From the NCBI RefSeq assembly GCF_900100795.1, contig NZ_FNCO01000016.1, positions 62,001 to 126,000 of the forward strand: a stretch of DNA of 64,000 nt, written 5' to 3'. Source of the DNA: Pseudomonas abietaniphila. GTDB taxonomy: Bacteria; Pseudomonadota; Gammaproteobacteria; Pseudomonadales; Pseudomonadaceae. Below, piece after piece: positions 61,813 to 64,000 of the stretch. The position numbers and the translations under genes are program-made. Position 1 is the stretch's first letter. Each line of letters starts with the position of its first letter. The notes below the pieces were generated by a model. That model was not told the DNA's origin, searched no databases, and saw only the letters and a program-made list of their open reading frames with translations.

Positions 61813-64000
61813 ATGATTTCTCTGCCCATTGATGCCGTTCTGCCTGCGTTGCGCCAGGCCCTTGCCGACCGTGACGAAGCCGTCCTGGAAGCACCACCCG
61901 GCGCAGGCAAGACCACCCGTGTTCCGCTCGCGCTTTTGCACGAGTCGTGGCTGGCAGGGCAGACGATCCTGATGCTTGAGCCCCGGCGCCTTGCGGCCAG
62001 GGCAGCGGCGGAGCGGCTGGCGTCGGAGCTGGGCGAGCAGGTCGGGGAAACCGTGGGTTACCGGATTCGCCTCGACAGCAAGGTGGGGCCCAACACCCGC
62101 ATCGAAGTCGTGACCGAAGGCATTCTCACGCGCCGCCTGCAGGAAGACCCGTCGCTTGAGGGCGTCGGATTGCTGATTTTCGACGAATTTCACGAACGGA
62201 GTCTCGATGCAGACCTGGCATTGGCGTTAAGTCTTAATGGCCGTGCGCTGTTCAGGGACGAGCAGTCGCTGAAAATTCTGCTGATGTCGGCGACGCTGGA
62301 GGGTGAACGGCTGTCGAGTCTGCTCGATGACGCGCCAGTGGTCAGCAGCGAAGGGCGGATGTTCACGGTGTCGATACAGTGGGGCCGTCCCTTCCAGCCG
62401 GGCGAGTTCATCGAACCGCGCGTAGTGCAAACCGTGCTCGACGCCCTGGGCAATGAGTCCGGCAGTGTGCTGGTGTTCCTGCCAGGGCAGGCGGAGATTC
62501 GCCGGGTCAATCAGCAATTGGCCGACGCGCTGGGCGAGCGTAGCGATGTCATGCTCTGCCCGCTGCATGGCGAGCTGGACCTGAGCGCGCAGCGCGCGGC
62601 GATCGAACCGGCGCCCAGCGGCAAACGCAAGGTGGTGCTGGCGACCAACATCGCCGAAACCAGTTTGACCATTGACGGTGTGCGGGTGGTGATCGATGCC
62701 GGCTTGGCGCGCGTGCCGCGTTTCGATCCGGGCAGTGGCATGACGCGACTCGACACGCAGCGCATCTCCCGGGCCAGCGCGACGCAACGGGCTGGCCGTG
62801 CAGGCCGTCTGGAGCCGGGCGTGTGTTATCGCCTGTGGTCTGAAGCGCAGCATGAGCAGCTCGCGGCCTACGGTGCGGCGGAAATCCTGCAAGCAGACCT
62901 CGCGGGCCTGGCGCTGCAACTGGCACGCTGGGGCGTTGAGCCTGCGCAGTTGGTCTGGCTGGACGCGCCACCGGCAGCGGCTTATGCGCAGGCGCAGGAT
63001 CTACTCGGTCGCCTTGGCGCCCTGAGCCGCAAGCCGGGTGAAGACTACACACTCACGCCGCACGGCCAGTCGATGGCGGAATTGCCCGCCCACCCTCGCA
63101 TCGGGCATTTATTGCTTCGCGGGCAGGAGCTGGGTCTGGGGCCATTGGCGTGCGACGTCGCCGCGTTACTGGGCGAGCGCGACATCCTGCGTGGCGCGGG
63201 CGCCGACCTGCACAGCCGCCTGACCTTGCTCGCCGGGACAGAACGGGCAACCCGAGGGGCGCAAGGTGGCGTGCAGCGGGCGAAACAGCAGTCCAGGCAG
63301 TATCGCGGTTACCTCAGAGGGGCCGCGAAAACACCCGTGACCGATCCGGACCATCCCCGCTGGCTCGGCGCCTTGCTGGCGTTGGCGTACCCCGACCGGG
63401 TGGCGCAACAGCGTCGAGCAGGCGGCGCCGAATACCGCCTGGCTAACGGGCGGGCCGCGTTGTTCTCGGAACCCGATGCGCTGATGAAAGAGCCCTGGTT
63501 GGTGATCGCGGACCTGGGCAGTCGTCAGGGGCAGAAAGAAGAACGTATTTACCTGGCGGCCGAGTTCGATCCTGCGCTGTTCGATTCAGTGCTGGCGGAG
63601 CAGGTCACCTCGTTTGATCAGCTGGACTGGGACGAACGCGAAGGTGTCTTCCGGGCCGAGCGGCAGCGTAAGGCGGGTGAGTTGATCATCAGTCGCGAGC
63701 CGCTGACCGGCCTGGACGATTCTGCACGGGGTCAAGCGCTGCTGGCGCTGGTGCGGCGCAAAGGGCTGGAGCTTTTGCCATGGACGCCAGAGTTGCGTCA
63801 GTGGCAGGCGCGAGTAGGGTTGCTGCGTCATCTGGACCTTGAGCAACAGGGCAGCAGCGAATGGCCGGACGTCAGCAACGCGGCGCTGCTGGAGAGGCTT
63901 GAGCACTGGTTGCTGCCGTATCTGGGCAAGGTCACGCGGTTGAGTCATTTCGGCAATCTGGACCTGTCGTCGATCCTGCACAACCTGTTGCCCTGGCCCT
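61813..64000 (+). CDS. hrpB: ATP-dependent helicase HrpB, 5' part
   Basis: 729 codons are in the window; the C-terminus continues beyond it. ATG 61813 with AGGAG. DEAH-box helicase: Walker A EAPPGAGKTTRVPLALL, motif Ia LEPRRLAARAAAERL, DEFHERSLDADLAL (DEFH instead of DEAH, typical of HrpB), motif III LLMSATLEG, motif V ATNIAETSLTIDGVR and motif VI QRAGRAGRLEPG. The HA2 and HrpB-specific C-terminal regions follow (about 380 onward). The physiological substrate is not known; it is dispensable in E. coli. Confidence 0.95.
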   Translation, partial: MISLPIDAVLPALRQALADRDEAVLEAPPGAGKTTRVPLALLHESWLAGQTILMLEPRRLAARAAAERLASELGEQVGETVGYRIRLDSKVGPNTRIEVVTEGILTRRLQEDPSLEGVGLLIFDEFHERSLDADLALALSLNGRALFRDEQSLKILLMSATLEGERLSSLLDDAPVVSSEGRMFTVSIQWGRPFQPGEFIEPRVVQTVLDALGNESGSVLVFLPGQAEIRRVNQQLADALGERSDVMLCPLHGELDLSAQRAAIEPAPSGKRKVVLATNIAETSLTIDGVRVVIDAGLARVPRFDPGSGMTRLDTQRISRASATQRAGRAGRLEPGVCYRLWSEAQHEQLAAYGAAEILQADLAGLALQLARWGVEPAQLVWLDAPPAAAYAQAQDLLGRLGALSRKPGEDYTLTPHGQSMAELPAHPRIGHLLLRGQELGLGPLACDVAALLGERDILRGAGADLHSRLTLLAGTERATRGAQGGVQRAKQQSRQYRGYLRGAAKTPVTDPDHPRWLGALLALAYPDRVAQQRRAGGAEYRLANGRAALFSEPDALMKEPWLVIADLGSRQGQKEERIYLAAEFDPALFDSVLAEQVTSFDQLDWDEREGVFRAERQRKAGELIISREPLTGLDDSARGQALLALVRRKGLELLPWTPELRQWQARVGLLRHLDLEQQGSSEWPDVSNAALLERLEHWLLPYLGKVTRLSHFGNLDLSSILHNLLPWP

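Overview
The window is chromosomal DNA from a fluorescent or plant-associated Pseudomonas (P. syringae/P. fluorescens type). Support comes from high GC, Pseudomonas-type protein sequences, abundant REP/REPIN repeats of the GTAGGAGCGCGCTTGCCCGCG type, and a gene order that, as I recall it, follows the P. aeruginosa PAO1 block running from ppa to hrpB. No rRNA, tRNA, CRISPR array, transposase or prophage was seen. Nearly all of it is core genome; novelty is confined to a few genes, signals and repeat structures.

Layout. 1-3.2 kb: start of an FAD oxidoreductase coupled to a family 2 glycosyltransferase, then a lone XRE/S24 repressor with a palindromic operator candidate. 3.2-6.1 kb: dedA-mtfA-ppa and a GNAT acetyltransferase. 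6.4-10.2 kb: an aldehyde dehydrogenase divergent from an EatR/AcoR-type sigma-54 activator, with a -24/-12 promoter and an upstream dyad; the ethanolamine lyase genes that sit beside this pair in P. aeruginosa are absent. 10.4-20.1 kb: mpl-ubiX-lipoprotein, an NAD(P)-binding protein, a MORN-repeat caspase/legumain-like lipoprotein, a MaoC hydratase, lrgAB-like genes plus a LON-domain protein, and mag with a DedA-PAP2 fusion. 20.4-32 kb: the long co-directional envelope/lipoate run proA-nadD-rsfS-rlmH-mrdA-rodA-mltB-rlpA-dacC-ybeD-lipB-lipA. 32-45.6 kb, mostly minus strand: a second MltB-like transglycosylase, a short arfA gene with a hairpin inside its coding sequence, holA, lptE, leuS, an unknown 127-residue protein, an ElyC/YdcF protein, lnt, corC, ybeY, ybeZ and miaB. 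45.7-58.2 kb: DUF1820, a large inverted-repeat structure, a Sel1 protein, hemL-thiE-thiD, a LadS-like sensor kinase without receiver domain, an AidB-like acyl-CoA dehydrogenase, amn, an RluE-type pseudouridine synthase, DUF2788 and an Lrp regulator. 58.2-64 kb: a possible sRNA, a polyglutamine-rich secreted protein, a tandem repeat tract, a cation diffusion facilitator, a lipoprotein and the 5' part of hrpB.

Themes. Genes for peptidoglycan synthesis and remodelling (mrdA, rodA, mltB, second MltB, rlpA, dacC, mpl, elyC-like), lipoprotein/LPS biogenesis (lnt, lptE) and ribosome function or rescue (rsfS, rlmH, rluE, miaB, ybeY, arfA) dominate. Best candidates for something new are the short LadS homologue, the arfA hairpin, the eut-less EatR/aldehyde dehydrogenase module, the MORN-peptidase lipoprotein, the orphan terminator downstream of a possible sRNA, the hairpin covering the elyC ribosome binding site, and the roughly 765-bp inverted-repeat element that encloses a REPIN.
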